NCBI GenBank assembly: GCA_937958815.1
Contig: CALGMR010000001.1
Span: forward strand, 32,300-96,299
From: an uncultured Rhizobiaceae group bacterium
GTDB taxonomy: Bacteria > Pseudomonadota > Alphaproteobacteria > Rhizobiales > Rhizobiaceae
Direction of reading: 5' to 3'
DNA length: 64,000 nt
Program-made: the position numbers and the translations under genes
Shown here: positions 17,583-26,717 of the stretch, one piece after another
How positions within the stretch are numbered: position 1 is the first letter of the stretch
How the letters are laid out: the number at the start of each line of letters is the position of its first letter
Notes under the pieces: model-generated
Told to the model about the DNA's origin: nothing
What the model saw: the letters and a program-made list of their open reading frames with translations, nothing else
The model's database searches: none

Positions 17583-18893
17583 ATGAGCACGACCTATGCT
17601 CCCCCAACTTATTCCCAAGAAGCTGTCAAATCCAAACAAGGATGGCTGCCATCGGCAATTTTGCTTGCCATTGTTTTTGTGTCGTTTCGACCCTTTGCAA
17701 CCGAAGTCGCAGAAGTCGGTGTCAAATCCGGCGGTGGCGATATCGTCAACCAATTGGGTTTCGGCCTGATTGGCATCGCGTGCTTTTGGCTGATCAAGAA
17801 CAATGTTTCCCAACACGCGTTGAAAGCCTTTAACCGTCCCTCCTGGTATCTTGTGCTCGGTGTTCTCGTGGTGTCGATCCTTTCAGCGGACAATCCATCT
17901 GGTGCGGCCCGCGCGATGATCTTTTCTTTGATCGTCGTTCTCGCGGCGGTGACGGTGGTCGCATTGCCCCGGTCCAAAGAAGACATGATCTCGTGCTTCA
18001 CGGTTGGCATTGGCACTGCGTTGGCGTTTTGTTGGTTTGCAGTGCTTTTCGTACCTGAACAAGGTATCCACGGCGGCGGCGGGTTTGAAGCCCAACATGA
18101 AGGGCTTTGGCGTGGCGTTTTTGATCATAAAAATGTTGCGTCCTATGTCATGGGCGCATTTGTGATGTTCGGCTTGTTCACAATGCGAAATGGACACCCC
18201 TTTTGGGGTGGTATCATCTCAGTGTTTTCAATCATATTTGTTGTCTATGCAGGTTCAAAAACAGTTCTTGGTGTTTTACCAGTTGCGATTGCAACCGTGT
18301 TCTGCGCCAGATTGATTTCGTTTCGTCCGCTCAAAGCACTCATTATTTTGCTGCCTGTTATAGGCTTAACCACGGCCACTTTGGGCGCGGTAATCATCGA
18401 ACCCATTTTAACAACGCTCCAATTTTACATCCCAGGTCTCAGCTATACGGGGCGAACAGACCTGTGGATTTTCGGACTTGAACATCTCAACAAGTCCCCC
18501 CTGTTTGGCTACGGTTTTGAAAGCTTTTGGGGAACGCAACGCGTTTCAAATCTAGAACAACCCATTGAATTGGCATGGGATGTCCGCGGCATTGTTCATG
18601 GGCATAACTCTTGGCTGGATGCCGCCGTGAACTTTGGAATTCCGGGCGCTGCAATCATCATATTTGTTCTCACACTGCTACCCGTTATTGACTTTTTGCG
18701 CATTCCCAAAGGCGGAACAGCGGAGCGGCTCGGCGGGCTCTATATCAGCATTTGGGTTTTCACAGCGATGGGTGCAAATCTGGAATCCTTCTTCTTTCGT
18801 CGTGCAGACCCTGTCTGGTTTTGCATGCTTATTGCCATCGTAGGGCTGCGGTTCACAGCCCATATGACAAAAGGTCAGCGTCAATCGCGTTAA
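17583..18893 (+). CDS. O-antigen ligase/polymerase-like protein (Wzy/WaaL)
   Basis: This 436-residue membrane protein has about ten to twelve hydrophobic segments. The large periplasmic loop contains YTGRTDLWIFGLEHLNKSPLF and then GYGFESFWGTQ and VHGHNSWLDAAVNFGIPG, the O-antigen ligase domain signature including the conserved His of HNSWLD and the Arg before it. EGLWRGVFDHKNVASYVMG is also typical of Wzy-type polymerases in rhizobial EPS clusters. It would polymerise or ligate repeat units delivered by the flippase, with Wzz controlling length. Confidence 0.85.
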   Translation: MSTTYAPPTYSQEAVKSKQGWLPSAILLAIVFVSFRPFATEVAEVGVKSGGGDIVNQLGFGLIGIACFWLIKNNVSQHALKAFNRPSWYLVLGVLVVSILSADNPSGAARAMIFSLIVVLAAVTVVALPRSKEDMISCFTVGIGTALAFCWFAVLFVPEQGIHGGGGFEAQHEGLWRGVFDHKNVASYVMGAFVMFGLFTMRNGHPFWGGIISVFSIIFVVYAGSKTVLGVLPVAIATVFCARLISFRPLKALIILLPVIGLTTATLGAVIIEPILTTLQFYIPGLSYTGRTDLWIFGLEHLNKSPLFGYGFESFWGTQRVSNLEQPIELAWDVRGIVHGHNSWLDAAVNFGIPGAAIIIFVLTLLPVIDFLRIPKGGTAERLGGLYISIWVFTAMGANLESFFFRRADPVWFCMLIAIVGLRFTAHMTKGQRQSR

Positions 18894-18997
18894 TCATATT
18901 GTTGGAAACACGGCGAGTTGATGTTTGAATTCGTTGACAATTTCCACGCTATGCAGTGAGGTTAACGAACTGTTAACCGTATGAACTCGGCGAAAAT

Positions 18998-19579
18998 ATG
19001 CGGCCTCTTTTATCTCTTGTTGTTGCTCTTACATTTGCGGCACCAGTTTCAGCGATTGCTTCGCCCAGCATGAATACACTTGGCAGAACATCGCAGCCGA
19101 TTGGCCATTTGTGGCTTTGTCAGCAGATACCGGAAGAGTGTTCCATACTCAGTTCAGACACCAAAGCGCCCGTTCTGACGAAGAAACGTTGGGCTCAGTT
19201 GGTCGCGGCAAATACAGGCGCAAATCTCACAATTGAACCGCTTACTGACCAAGAGTTCTACGGTGTTGAAGAACATTGGACGTATCCTGTCAGCTACGGG
19301 GATTGCGAAGACTACGTTTTGATGAAACGCAAAACCCTGTTGCAACAAGGTTGGCCCGCTTCCAGCTTGTTGATCACAGTTGTGAAGCGCGAAAATGGTG
19401 AGGGACATGCAGTTCTAACTGTTCGCACAGACCGTGGTGACTTCATTCTCGACAATCTGGAATCTCGTATCGTGCGTTGGACAAAAACGCCCTACCGCTA
19501 TCTAAAACGTCAGTCCGTTTACAACAGCGGCCACTGGACAGATATCTCTGACAGCCGTCACCAGGTTGCTGGCTACTAG
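18998..19579 (+). CDS. BTLCP-family transglutaminase-like cysteine peptidase (secreted)
   Basis: The 193-residue protein has a signal peptide (about residues 1-22, ending near SAIAS) and one catalytic domain. YGDCEDYVLMKRKTL holds the Cys near residue 103, EGHAVLTVRTDRGD the His near 137, and FILDNLESRIVRW the Asp near 150, in the order and spacing of bacterial transglutaminase-like cysteine proteinases (DUF920). The biofilm adhesin protease LapG is a relative, but no LapD or large adhesin is in the window. Proximity to the EPS locus suggests a cell-surface role. Its 3' end is 3 bp from the convergent small secreted protein gene. Confidence 0.8.
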   Translation: MRPLLSLVVALTFAAPVSAIASPSMNTLGRTSQPIGHLWLCQQIPEECSILSSDTKAPVLTKKRWAQLVAANTGANLTIEPLTDQEFYGVEEHWTYPVSYGDCEDYVLMKRKTLLQQGWPASSLLITVVKRENGEGHAVLTVRTDRGDFILDNLESRIVRWTKTPYRYLKRQSVYNSGHWTDISDSRHQVAGY

Positions 19580-19582
19580 CTT

Positions 19583-19873
19583 CTAGCGCTGATCTTCGGA
19601 ACTGTTTTGTGTAACTGAGCCTGTCACAACAGGAAAGGTTTGCTTGTCGCCCGGATAAGCCTGCGTCAAAGCACAATATGTGCAGTCGTCACCAGCTTGT
19701 TTCCAGGTATGCCAATTGCGCAGATGTTGTTTGGAAACCGTTTCACCAATGACCATGAAGTCAAAGCCCAAATGTTCCGAAACCCGCTCTGAGGAGCGCT
19801 GATCGGACACGGCAGAAAAAGATCCCGCCATCAGAAAAACAAGTGTCGGCACTATGAGATTTTTGAGATTCAT
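19583..19873 (-). CDS. Small secreted protein of unknown function with a CTYC motif
   Basis: The 96-residue product has a signal peptide, MNLKNLIVPTLVFLMAGSFS, cleaved perhaps near residue 20. The mature part holds HTWKQAGDDCTYCALTQAYP, with a Cys-x-x-Cys pair and flanking acidic residues that could form a disulfide or bind a metal. No family is recognised. It stands alone on this strand, ends 3 bp from the BTLCP gene and has about 57 bp before the SDR gene stop. Confidence 0.6.
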   Translation of the reverse strand: MNLKNLIVPTLVFLMAGSFSAVSDQRSSERVSEHLGFDFMVIGETVSKQHLRNWHTWKQAGDDCTYCALTQAYPGDKQTFPVVTGSVTQNSSEDQR

Positions 19874-19930
19874 GAAGCAACCTATCCATCTGGTGAATAA
19901 ACAGAATCGCTCACCTAGGTTAAGGATTCA

Positions 19931-20692
19931 TTAACTGCGTAGCGCTGGCAATCCAATACCCACAGCTTCAAATCCACCATCAGCTGCTAAAATCTGTCCC
20001 GTGATGAAACTGGCGTCGGGGGAAGCCAAAAAACAAATGGCTGCAGCAATCTCATCTTCGCTGCCATAGCGGTTCAATGGCAAAGCATCATGGTAGGCTG
20101 CGCGAATTTCTGGCGAGTGAACAGCCAGCGCAAGTTTTGTATTCACTGGCCCCGGAGCCACACAATTGGCACGAATGCCGAGCTCCCCATATTCTGCAGC
20201 CTGTTGCAACGTCAATTGCTTCACTGCCGCTTTCGATGTGCCATAGGCCACCCGCAAAGTGCTCGCACGCAAGCCCGAAATTGAAGCAATATTCACAATC
20301 GATGCGTGTTGGTCTTTGGCGGTTTTGGCAAGCAATGGACACATGGCTTGGGACATCAAAAATGTACCATCCAGATTAACGGACATCACCCTGCGCCATC
20401 TTTCAAAACTGGTTTCTTCAATTGGGCCGAAGTCAGCAACTCCCGCATTGTTGATTAAAGCATTGCAGGTCCCAAACTCTGATTCCACAGCATCAACAAT
20501 CTGTTGCGCCTGATCAGGTTGGGAAATATCCAGCGGCAAAGCCAAAACACTCTTTCCCAATTCGCTGGCGGCACTTGCCAGTTCCTCTTCGTCCCAATCC
20601 ACCATCGCAACGCGGTAGCCAGCGTCTAAAAAGCGCTTTGTGGTCGCCAAACCAATGCCCCGCGCCGCGCCTGTCACAACTGCTGAAAACAT
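19931..20692 (-). CDS. SDR family oxidoreductase
   Basis: At 253 residues this is a classical short-chain dehydrogenase. VTGAARGIGLA at 7-17 is the TGxxxGxG cofactor motif, LINNAGVADFG near 82 the NNAG motif, IASISGL the catalytic Ser, and YGTSKAAVKQ near 152 the YxxxK pair. The C-terminus (ADGGFEAVGIGLPALRS) is ordinary. The Asp in VDWDEEE after strand 2 suggests NAD(H). Substrate unknown. It lies 3 bp downstream of the threonine aldolase gene, so the two may act together on beta-hydroxy amino acids or their ketones. Confidence 0.85.
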   Translation of the reverse strand: MFSAVVTGAARGIGLATTKRFLDAGYRVAMVDWDEEELASAASELGKSVLALPLDISQPDQAQQIVDAVESEFGTCNALINNAGVADFGPIEETSFERWRRVMSVNLDGTFLMSQAMCPLLAKTAKDQHASIVNIASISGLRASTLRVAYGTSKAAVKQLTLQQAAEYGELGIRANCVAPGPVNTKLALAVHSPEIRAAYHDALPLNRYGSEDEIAAAICFLASPDASFITGQILAADGGFEAVGIGLPALRS

Positions 20693-20695
20693 AAA

Positions 20696-21739
20696 CTACC
20701 CCTTTACCCAACTTGCAAAACCATCCACCACACGGTCGATGTGATGGGCATTGAAATCCAGATGTGTCACCAATCGAACCACACCTTTGGGCCCATATGG
20801 GTTGGACAGAACAATTCCTCGTTCCGCCATGTGATCAGACAATGGAACTTTGCCTTCGACTTCTGTGTTCAGCCAAACCATGTTGGTGTGGACATTATTT
20901 GCGTCGATGGAAATTCCGTCTACCGCCGACAATCGCTGACAAAGCAGTTGTGCATGCTCATGATCATCAGCGAGACGTTCCACATTGTTGTCCAAAGCAT
21001 AAAGCCCACAAGCCGCCAAAACACCCGCTTGGCGCATCCCGCCACCGACCAGTTTTCGATTTCGGATGGCGCGCTTTATGAACTCTTTTGGGCCAGTCAA
21101 TACAGAACCAACAGGTGCGCCTAAGCCCTTCGACAGACACAGGGAAACCGTGTCCGCAAATGCGGTCATGCTCTTTGCATCACTGTCAGACTTCATCACA
21201 GCATTCATCAACCGTGCACCATCAATGTGAACGGCCAAGCCATTTGAATGTGCCACATCCGCACCGGCTTCCAATTTGGCTTGCGGCACAACACGGCCAT
21301 GGAACGTATTTTCAACACAGAGAAGTTTCGACACTGCAAAATGCGGATCATCAGCTTGGATTTCAGACTCAATTGCATCAGGTGCCAGTGACCCATCTAC
21401 CGACGGTGTCACATGACGCGGCGATATCCCTCCAAGAACAGCTGCACCGCCCTGCTCGTAATTGGAAATATGATAACCCGCACCACCGATATATTCATCG
21501 CCGCGACCACAATGGCTTAACAGTGCAATCAGATTGCTCTGAGTGCCAGACGCCACAAAAAGCGCCGCATCTTTGCCCATCAAATCGGCCACACGCTCTT
21601 CTAGAGCAGCAACTGTTGGATCGTCGCCATAGACATCATCTCCAACTTCCGCATCGGCCATAGCTTTGCGCATCCCCGCACTTGGGCGCGTCACGGTATC
21701 ACTTCGAATATCAACAATGCTGTTTGATTGGTCGCTCAT
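20696..21739 (-). CDS. Low-specificity threonine aldolase (PLP-dependent)
   Basis: The 347-residue protein starts IVDIRSDTVTRPSAGMRKAM, the N-terminal hallmark of threonine aldolases, followed by EVGDDVYGDDPTVAALE. GTQSNLIAL contacts the PLP phosphate, VHIDGARLMNA holds the Asp on the pyridine nitrogen, and CLSKGLGAPVGS has the Schiff-base Lys near residue 205. It splits L-threonine or L-allo-threonine to glycine and acetaldehyde. It is upstream of and nearly contiguous with the SDR gene. Confidence 0.88.
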   Translation of the reverse strand: MSDQSNSIVDIRSDTVTRPSAGMRKAMADAEVGDDVYGDDPTVAALEERVADLMGKDAALFVASGTQSNLIALLSHCGRGDEYIGGAGYHISNYEQGGAAVLGGISPRHVTPSVDGSLAPDAIESEIQADDPHFAVSKLLCVENTFHGRVVPQAKLEAGADVAHSNGLAVHIDGARLMNAVMKSDSDAKSMTAFADTVSLCLSKGLGAPVGSVLTGPKEFIKRAIRNRKLVGGGMRQAGVLAACGLYALDNNVERLADDHEHAQLLCQRLSAVDGISIDANNVHTNMVWLNTEVEGKVPLSDHMAERGIVLSNPYGPKGVVRLVTHLDFNAHHIDRVVDGFASWVKG

Positions 21740-21771
21740 AAATTCTACCCAAAATGGTTGGTGAGGAAATG

Positions 21772-23085
21772 TTAGTCCAGCGCGAGAGAACTTGGAACTT
21801 CTTTTGGTTTTCCCAAAACCCCGCGAACACCTTTTTCATCATCCAATGACTTTAAGAATGCAACGAGATCATCAATCGCCTGATCAGCTTCCTGCGGTTG
21901 CGCCGTCCGGAAATAATCTGGCGTTACGATGCTTCGAGCTGCCAACATGGTTTGAAACGTCGAACGTGCAGTTTCTGGCCAGAGAGAACCCGCTTGCCTG
22001 ATCTCTTTCAATTTATCCAAATAAGCAGGGTTTGGTTGAACATGGGCACGCACAATCCCTTTGAGAGATTGATATCCCCCTGCCCAGCCATATGGCGCAG
22101 AATAGCTTAAATTACGCAGGGTCGGAGTGCGCATCTTGAACGCATCCTCAGGCTTTCCTGAAACCGAAATACGCCCCTTCAACACGTCTGCCAGTGGCGC
22201 TGAAAAATCGGCATCAAACCGCCAGGGCCAAGCCCCGATGGCATGATAGTTTTCGTCACTCATCAATGCGCCCGAATGACAAACAGAGCATTCCGCTTTA
22301 CCGTAAAACAAGTTCATTCCCCGCTTTTGCTGCGCTGAAAGGGCCGTGCTGTCTCCCGCCAAATAGCGATCAAATAGACTGCTAGTCGAGCGCCATTCCG
22401 TTCCCACAAATGCTCCAATAGCATTGGCAATAGAAGAAATATCTATGTCGCCTTGTGTCTGCATATTGGGATACGCCGCCTGAAAATATGGCCAATAATC
22501 GGGCAGTTTTTGAATGCGCTTGGCCAGCGCGTCCCAAACAGCCTGATTTCCAATATGCGACGCGGTTTTGATTTCGCTTTCTACAGTTCCCGTAAGCTCA
22601 TCGCCTGTCACAGCGGGAAACAACGATTGCGCGGCCAAAACATCGTTCAAACCTTGCGGCAAAGGATTCGACGAAGGAGAAAAGAAGCTGCCATCGGATC
22701 TCGCTCCAACGCGCCCGTCAGAAAAGAGAGCCTTTACCTGCTTCGCCCCCATGTTGAACAAATGAGGGGCGTGGCGTGAAGATGGCCGCGTGGCGCTGTA
22801 GGGGTCCAAGCCATTTGTCGCCAACGAATCCCCCTGCCGCGGCGCCACTTCAGGCAACAAAAAACCGTTGGAAGACGCGCGATCATGGTTGTGGCAAGTC
22901 GCGCACGACACTCGGAAGCTGCCGGACAATATGCGATCATAAAACAACAGTTGCCCAAGCTTCACCTGTGCCTTTGGATAGGAACGAAAATCCTCATCTG
23001 TCACAGGTTTTGGCAGGTCTGCGGCACTGGATGGCGCGGCAACGATAAAGGTGACAAAAACGAGCGGGCCAAACAGGCGCATCAT
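21772..23085 (-). CDS. Dihaem cytochrome c peroxidase/MauG family protein
   Basis: This secreted 437-residue protein has a signal peptide (residues 1-21, ending SSAA). It contains two c-type haem sites, CATCHNHDRAS near residue 61 and CSVCHSG near 274, and the family features LGQLLFYDRILSG and FKMRTPTLRNLSYSAPYGWAGG. The spacing of two monohaem cytochrome domains fits bacterial peroxidases and MauG-like enzymes, which reduce H2O2 or oxidise protein substrates in the periplasm. No methylamine dehydrogenase genes are nearby, so the substrate is open. Its ATG overlaps the stop of the PhzF gene (ATGA). Confidence 0.85.
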   Translation of the reverse strand: MMRLFGPLVFVTFIVAAPSSAADLPKPVTDEDFRSYPKAQVKLGQLLFYDRILSGSFRVSCATCHNHDRASSNGFLLPEVAPRQGDSLATNGLDPYSATRPSSRHAPHLFNMGAKQVKALFSDGRVGARSDGSFFSPSSNPLPQGLNDVLAAQSLFPAVTGDELTGTVESEIKTASHIGNQAVWDALAKRIQKLPDYWPYFQAAYPNMQTQGDIDISSIANAIGAFVGTEWRSTSSLFDRYLAGDSTALSAQQKRGMNLFYGKAECSVCHSGALMSDENYHAIGAWPWRFDADFSAPLADVLKGRISVSGKPEDAFKMRTPTLRNLSYSAPYGWAGGYQSLKGIVRAHVQPNPAYLDKLKEIRQAGSLWPETARSTFQTMLAARSIVTPDYFRTAQPQEADQAIDDLVAFLKSLDDEKGVRGVLGKPKEVPSSLALD

Positions 23086-23981
23086 GCCAATGTACCAGTG
23101 GCAAAAACCACTGCATTCCCGCCAATATTTCCGCTTTGAATGGTACCATCTTTCATCACAAGGGACAAAGTGATTATAGAAGCGCGGCCCATTTCAACGC
23201 CCTGCTCTATGCGGAACGTGTGGTGTCCATCGCTAAGATTTTCAAACTTCGCAATTGCACCAGCGAATGAGGCGACAGCAGATCCCGTTGCGGGATCTTC
23301 GGGAATGCCTGCATCTGGAGCAAACATTCTGGCGTGAAAATCATTCTCAGGCTCGACTGTTTCGCGGCAATAAACAAACGCACTGTTGTGCGAATGGGAG
23401 CCAAAGCCTGCATGCCAATGCTGCATATTGGGTTTGGACCGACCAATCGCTTCCAAGTCTTTCACTGGAACAAGATCATAAGGCAAGCCAGCATGAAAAC
23501 TGCTATGCTTGTGGTTGTCCATGCCAATATCGGCAAGCTCTAATGACAAAGCAGACGCAGCAAACTGGGTTGTGCCAGAGGTATCTGTTTCTTGTGCAAT
23601 CACGGGCAAATCAAATTCTGCATATCGACTGCCCCGTTCAAACGTCACTTTGCAGTGAACGGGTCCAACGTTTTCTTCAAGCGTTAGGTCTCTCGAGTGA
23701 CCATCACTCAGCCCTTCCTCAGCAGCAACGGCAATGGCTGCACCAACTGTAGGGTGTCCAGCAAATGGCAGTTCATTCTTAGGAGTGAAAATACGCACCT
23801 TGGCATCGCAATCATTGCGCGCAGACATTTGCAGAAAAATGGTTTCAGAGAAATTGAACTCTCGGGCAACCTTCTGCATTTCAGCAGTGTCCAACCCTTC
23901 GCTGTCGTAAACAACGCCAAGCTGATTTCCCGCCATCTTCGTGTCTGTGAACACGTCCATGATTTCAAATTTCCGTGCCAT
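23082..23981 (-). CDS. PhzF-family isomerase
   Basis: The 299-residue product has the PhzF pattern: FEIMDVFTDTKMAGNQLGVV at the N-terminus, FNFSETIFL with the catalytic Glu near residue 46, RIFTPKNELPFAGHPTVGA near 73, and PEDPATGSAVASFAGAI in the second half. PhzF proteins are diaminopimelate-epimerase-fold isomerases. Outside phenazine producers most have unknown substrates, and no phenazine genes are here. It is directly upstream of the MauG-like gene with 4-bp overlap, and 9 bp downstream of the antiporter gene. Confidence 0.85.
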   Translation of the reverse strand: MARKFEIMDVFTDTKMAGNQLGVVYDSEGLDTAEMQKVAREFNFSETIFLQMSARNDCDAKVRIFTPKNELPFAGHPTVGAAIAVAAEEGLSDGHSRDLTLEENVGPVHCKVTFERGSRYAEFDLPVIAQETDTSGTTQFAASALSLELADIGMDNHKHSSFHAGLPYDLVPVKDLEAIGRSKPNMQHWHAGFGSHSHNSAFVYCRETVEPENDFHARMFAPDAGIPEDPATGSAVASFAGAIAKFENLSDGHHTFRIEQGVEMGRASIITLSLVMKDGTIQSGNIGGNAVVFATGTLA

Positions 23982-23990
23982 GTCGCTGTC

Positions 23991-25253
23991 CTAAATCAGT
24001 GTCGGATCAACCGTCGCGTTTACCACACGTTTCACGGTCAATCCCTGCACGATGATGGAAAACAGAACCACTGCATAGGTGCATGCGAGCAAAACGGGCT
24101 TTTCTGGAATGTCTGGCAAAGACAAAACGAGTGCAACGGAGATACCACCGCGCAAACCACCCCAGGTGAGAACCGGAATTGCGCCAGCTGTAAATGTTTG
24201 TCGCAAAGAGAGCGCGAGAATTGGAATGGAAACGGCAATCAATCGCGCAGACAACACCAAAGGAATGGTCAAAATAGCAAGCCACGCAAAGGATGGATCA
24301 AGCGCGATCACCAACACCTCAAGACCGATCAGAAGGAAGAGGACTGAGTTCAAAATCTCATCAATCAATTCCCAGAACCCAAACATGGTGCTGCGTGTGT
24401 GATCGCTCATCGCCAGATTTGCACCACGGTTGCCAATCAACAGACCTGCAACCACAACAGCGATTGGGCCAGACAGGTGAAGGCGCAATGCAATCGCATA
24501 AGTGGCCGCCACAATGCCAACCGTCAGCAATATCTCGAGCATGTGTTCGTCCATCGTGGCCATGGCTTTGTATGCGATCCAACCTGTGATCAAGCCCAGC
24601 ACAGCGCCGCCGACGGCCTCCACCACGAACAACTCACCAATCTGCATTGCGGTGACTTCGGTGCCTGCTTGGCTTGTGGCGATTGTCACCATAATTGCAA
24701 ACACCACCACGCCAACACCATCGTTGAACAAGCTTTCGCCTGCAATCTTAGCTTCCAGCGCATGGGGCACATTGATTGATTTGAGCAAGCTCAAAACAGC
24801 CACAGGATCAGTTGGAGAAATGAGTGCACCAAAAACAAGCGCCCAGATCAGAGGGATTTCAAATCCGATAATCGGCGCAATGAAAAAGAGGCCAAATCCA
24901 ACGATGAATGTCGACGTAATGACCCCGATGGAAGCCATCAAACCAATCGCCCAAGCTTGAGTTCGCAGGTAAGAAAAATCCACATGCAAAGCGCCGGCAA
25001 AGAGCAAGAATGCAAGCATCCCTTCCATCACAGTGGCATTGAAATCAATCTGCGCAATAGCCGATTGAAGTGTGGTGGTTATGCCCAAAGCTGGAAAAAT
25101 TTTCTCCAACACCAAAAGCATGATGGACGCCAGCAAGGCCATGACCAACAGACCAATCGTGTGCGGCAATTTTAACACCACATGGTTCAGCCAACCGAAA
25201 ATACCCGATAGGACCAACAGCAGAGAAGCAATTTCAAAAATGGACAGTGTCAT
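23991..25253 (-). CDS. Na+/H+ antiporter, CPA1 family
   Basis: The 420-residue protein has about twelve membrane segments. ALISPTDPVAVLSLLKSINV and IAGESLFNDGVGVVVFAIM are the ion-binding segments of CPA1 sodium/proton antiporters, including the conserved Asn-Asp pair. LTWGGLRGGISVALVLSLP near residue 365 is the other diagnostic helix. No long cytosolic tail is present. It should exchange protons for Na+ or Li+ at the inner membrane, in keeping with a salt-exposed habitat. Confidence 0.88.
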   Translation of the reverse strand: MTLSIFEIASLLLVLSGIFGWLNHVVLKLPHTIGLLVMALLASIMLLVLEKIFPALGITTTLQSAIAQIDFNATVMEGMLAFLLFAGALHVDFSYLRTQAWAIGLMASIGVITSTFIVGFGLFFIAPIIGFEIPLIWALVFGALISPTDPVAVLSLLKSINVPHALEAKIAGESLFNDGVGVVVFAIMVTIATSQAGTEVTAMQIGELFVVEAVGGAVLGLITGWIAYKAMATMDEHMLEILLTVGIVAATYAIALRLHLSGPIAVVVAGLLIGNRGANLAMSDHTRSTMFGFWELIDEILNSVLFLLIGLEVLVIALDPSFAWLAILTIPLVLSARLIAVSIPILALSLRQTFTAGAIPVLTWGGLRGGISVALVLSLPDIPEKPVLLACTYAVVLFSIIVQGLTVKRVVNATVDPTLI

Positions 25254-25303
25254 TGGGGAACCAAAAATATCTAATACCGAATGCTCGGCGAATCCCCTCT
25301 AAT

Positions 25304-26422
25304 TCAAACCATCTTTAGCGTAACCGCAACCGGGCAATGATCAGAAGCTTTGGGACGGTCCCATCCTGTACGTGGATAACGCTCCACATCTTGTTTGGGT
25401 GGAAACACAGTTCGCATGGGTTGGCCGTGCCGAACAACATGTGGCAGTGCACCTAAATTGCCGTTGGCCAGACTAGGTGATGAAAGCAGATAGTCGATTT
25501 GCACCAAGTGACGCACCTCCCGCACTTCAGGTTCTCGTGCATTCTTGGCGTCACCTGCCTCATGATAGAGCGTCCATCGATTGTCCCCTTCTCGCCGTTT
25601 CACAAGATCGACGGAAAAACCATCTGTGAAAAGTGGCTCCAATCCCGACTCTGGTTCAACTTTTGGAACGAATTTATATCCGCGATGCTTGTCTCCAGCG
25701 ACCACCAAACGCTCGGTGTAATCGTTCAAATCGCCACAAATCATCCACCGCATATTGGGCGCACGCTCGCTGCCGAATTTCTTTTCCAAGATGCGACGCA
25801 CGGCTTTGGCTTCAGCAAAGCGAACGGGCATGGTGTACTTTCGCCCCTCTACCCCATCTCTGGATGTGCCCATGGACTTGAAGTGACACACAAAGACAGT
25901 CATGCGCTTGCCACCAATGCGCAAATCCACCTCCAGACAATCACGGCGGAAAATGCGTTGATCTTTGTTGTAGCCCATGGCTTTGAGATCGCTGTTGAAA
26001 AGCCCCAGCGATCCAAACGTGTGCTTTTTGTGGGATTTCGCGTTGAGAACCTCGATGGTTTCTCCATCAGCGGTTTTCTCGCGCGCCATAAACGCTACAT
26101 CGATGCCCCGCCCGTCATTGCCTTCAATCAGCACTTTGTGGGGATATTTTAGCCCGGTGATGGGCGCGAGATAATCCTTCTCGAACTCCTCCAAAGTGTG
26201 AAGATCTTCCACTTCTTGCAGGCAAATAATGTCCGCATGACAGTCCGCGATAGCAAGAGAAGTCATCTGACGCGAGTCATCTTCATGGGCCATCAGCAAA
26301 GCCCGTTCTTTGATGTCATGCTTTCTGCGCAGGAAATTTTCCTGCTTTGTTTTGCGCCATGTGGCAAAATCAAAACGCGCCATCAGGTTCTCGACATTAA
26401 AAGTGGCAATGCGAACTGACAT
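25304..26422 (-). CDS. Endonuclease/exonuclease/phosphatase family protein
   Basis: This 372-residue protein has the EEP fold motifs: RIATFNVENLMARFD at the start, CLQEVEDLHTLEEFE with the metal-binding Glu, GIDVAFMA, VFVCHFKSMGTSRDG, MICGDLNDYTERL and a C-terminal KASDHCPVAVTLKMV. No signal peptide is evident, so it is probably cytosolic. The family includes nucleases and phosphodiesterases; which one this is cannot be told. Its start is 295 bp from the first BA14K gene on the other strand. Confidence 0.85.
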   Translation of the reverse strand: MSVRIATFNVENLMARFDFATWRKTKQENFLRRKHDIKERALLMAHEDDSRQMTSLAIADCHADIICLQEVEDLHTLEEFEKDYLAPITGLKYPHKVLIEGNDGRGIDVAFMAREKTADGETIEVLNAKSHKKHTFGSLGLFNSDLKAMGYNKDQRIFRRDCLEVDLRIGGKRMTVFVCHFKSMGTSRDGVEGRKYTMPVRFAEAKAVRRILEKKFGSERAPNMRWMICGDLNDYTERLVVAGDKHRGYKFVPKVEPESGLEPLFTDGFSVDLVKRREGDNRWTLYHEAGDAKNAREPEVREVRHLVQIDYLLSSPSLANGNLGALPHVVRHGQPMRTVFPPKQDVERYPRTGWDRPKASDHCPVAVTLKMV

Positions 26423-26717
26423 GACGACTCTGGATGAAAACGACTGGTCTACTCTTATGACGATTCACGTCGCCGCACTCAAGCCTACGTCTCTGTCCGC
26501 TCCAGGCCGAAATGCGGCCCCAATAAGGTTTGGGCACAGGTCGCCTTACCCCAAAAACTTCAAACCCTTGTTTATAAACAGTTTCATAAAAAAATTCCGT
26601 TCATACCGGGTTCAGGCAGCGCCCTTTACGTTCAAAACCAAGCCAATAAACCCACGGCAAATCAAGATTGTCGATCGAAAGACAATCTCCCCGCCGCACC
26701 ACAACGGAGATTAGAAA
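26423..26717 (+). promoter_or_regulatory. Divergent intergenic region with a perfect hairpin before the first BA14K gene
   Basis: No gene is seen in these 295 bases. Near the right end an 8-bp perfect inverted repeat (AGATTGTC at 26665-26672, GACAATCT at 26681-26688) with an 8-base loop sits 30 bases before the BA14K ATG, in its probable leader. It may be an mRNA-stabilising structure or an operator. CGGAGATT before the ATG is the ribosome binding site. Confidence 0.35.
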
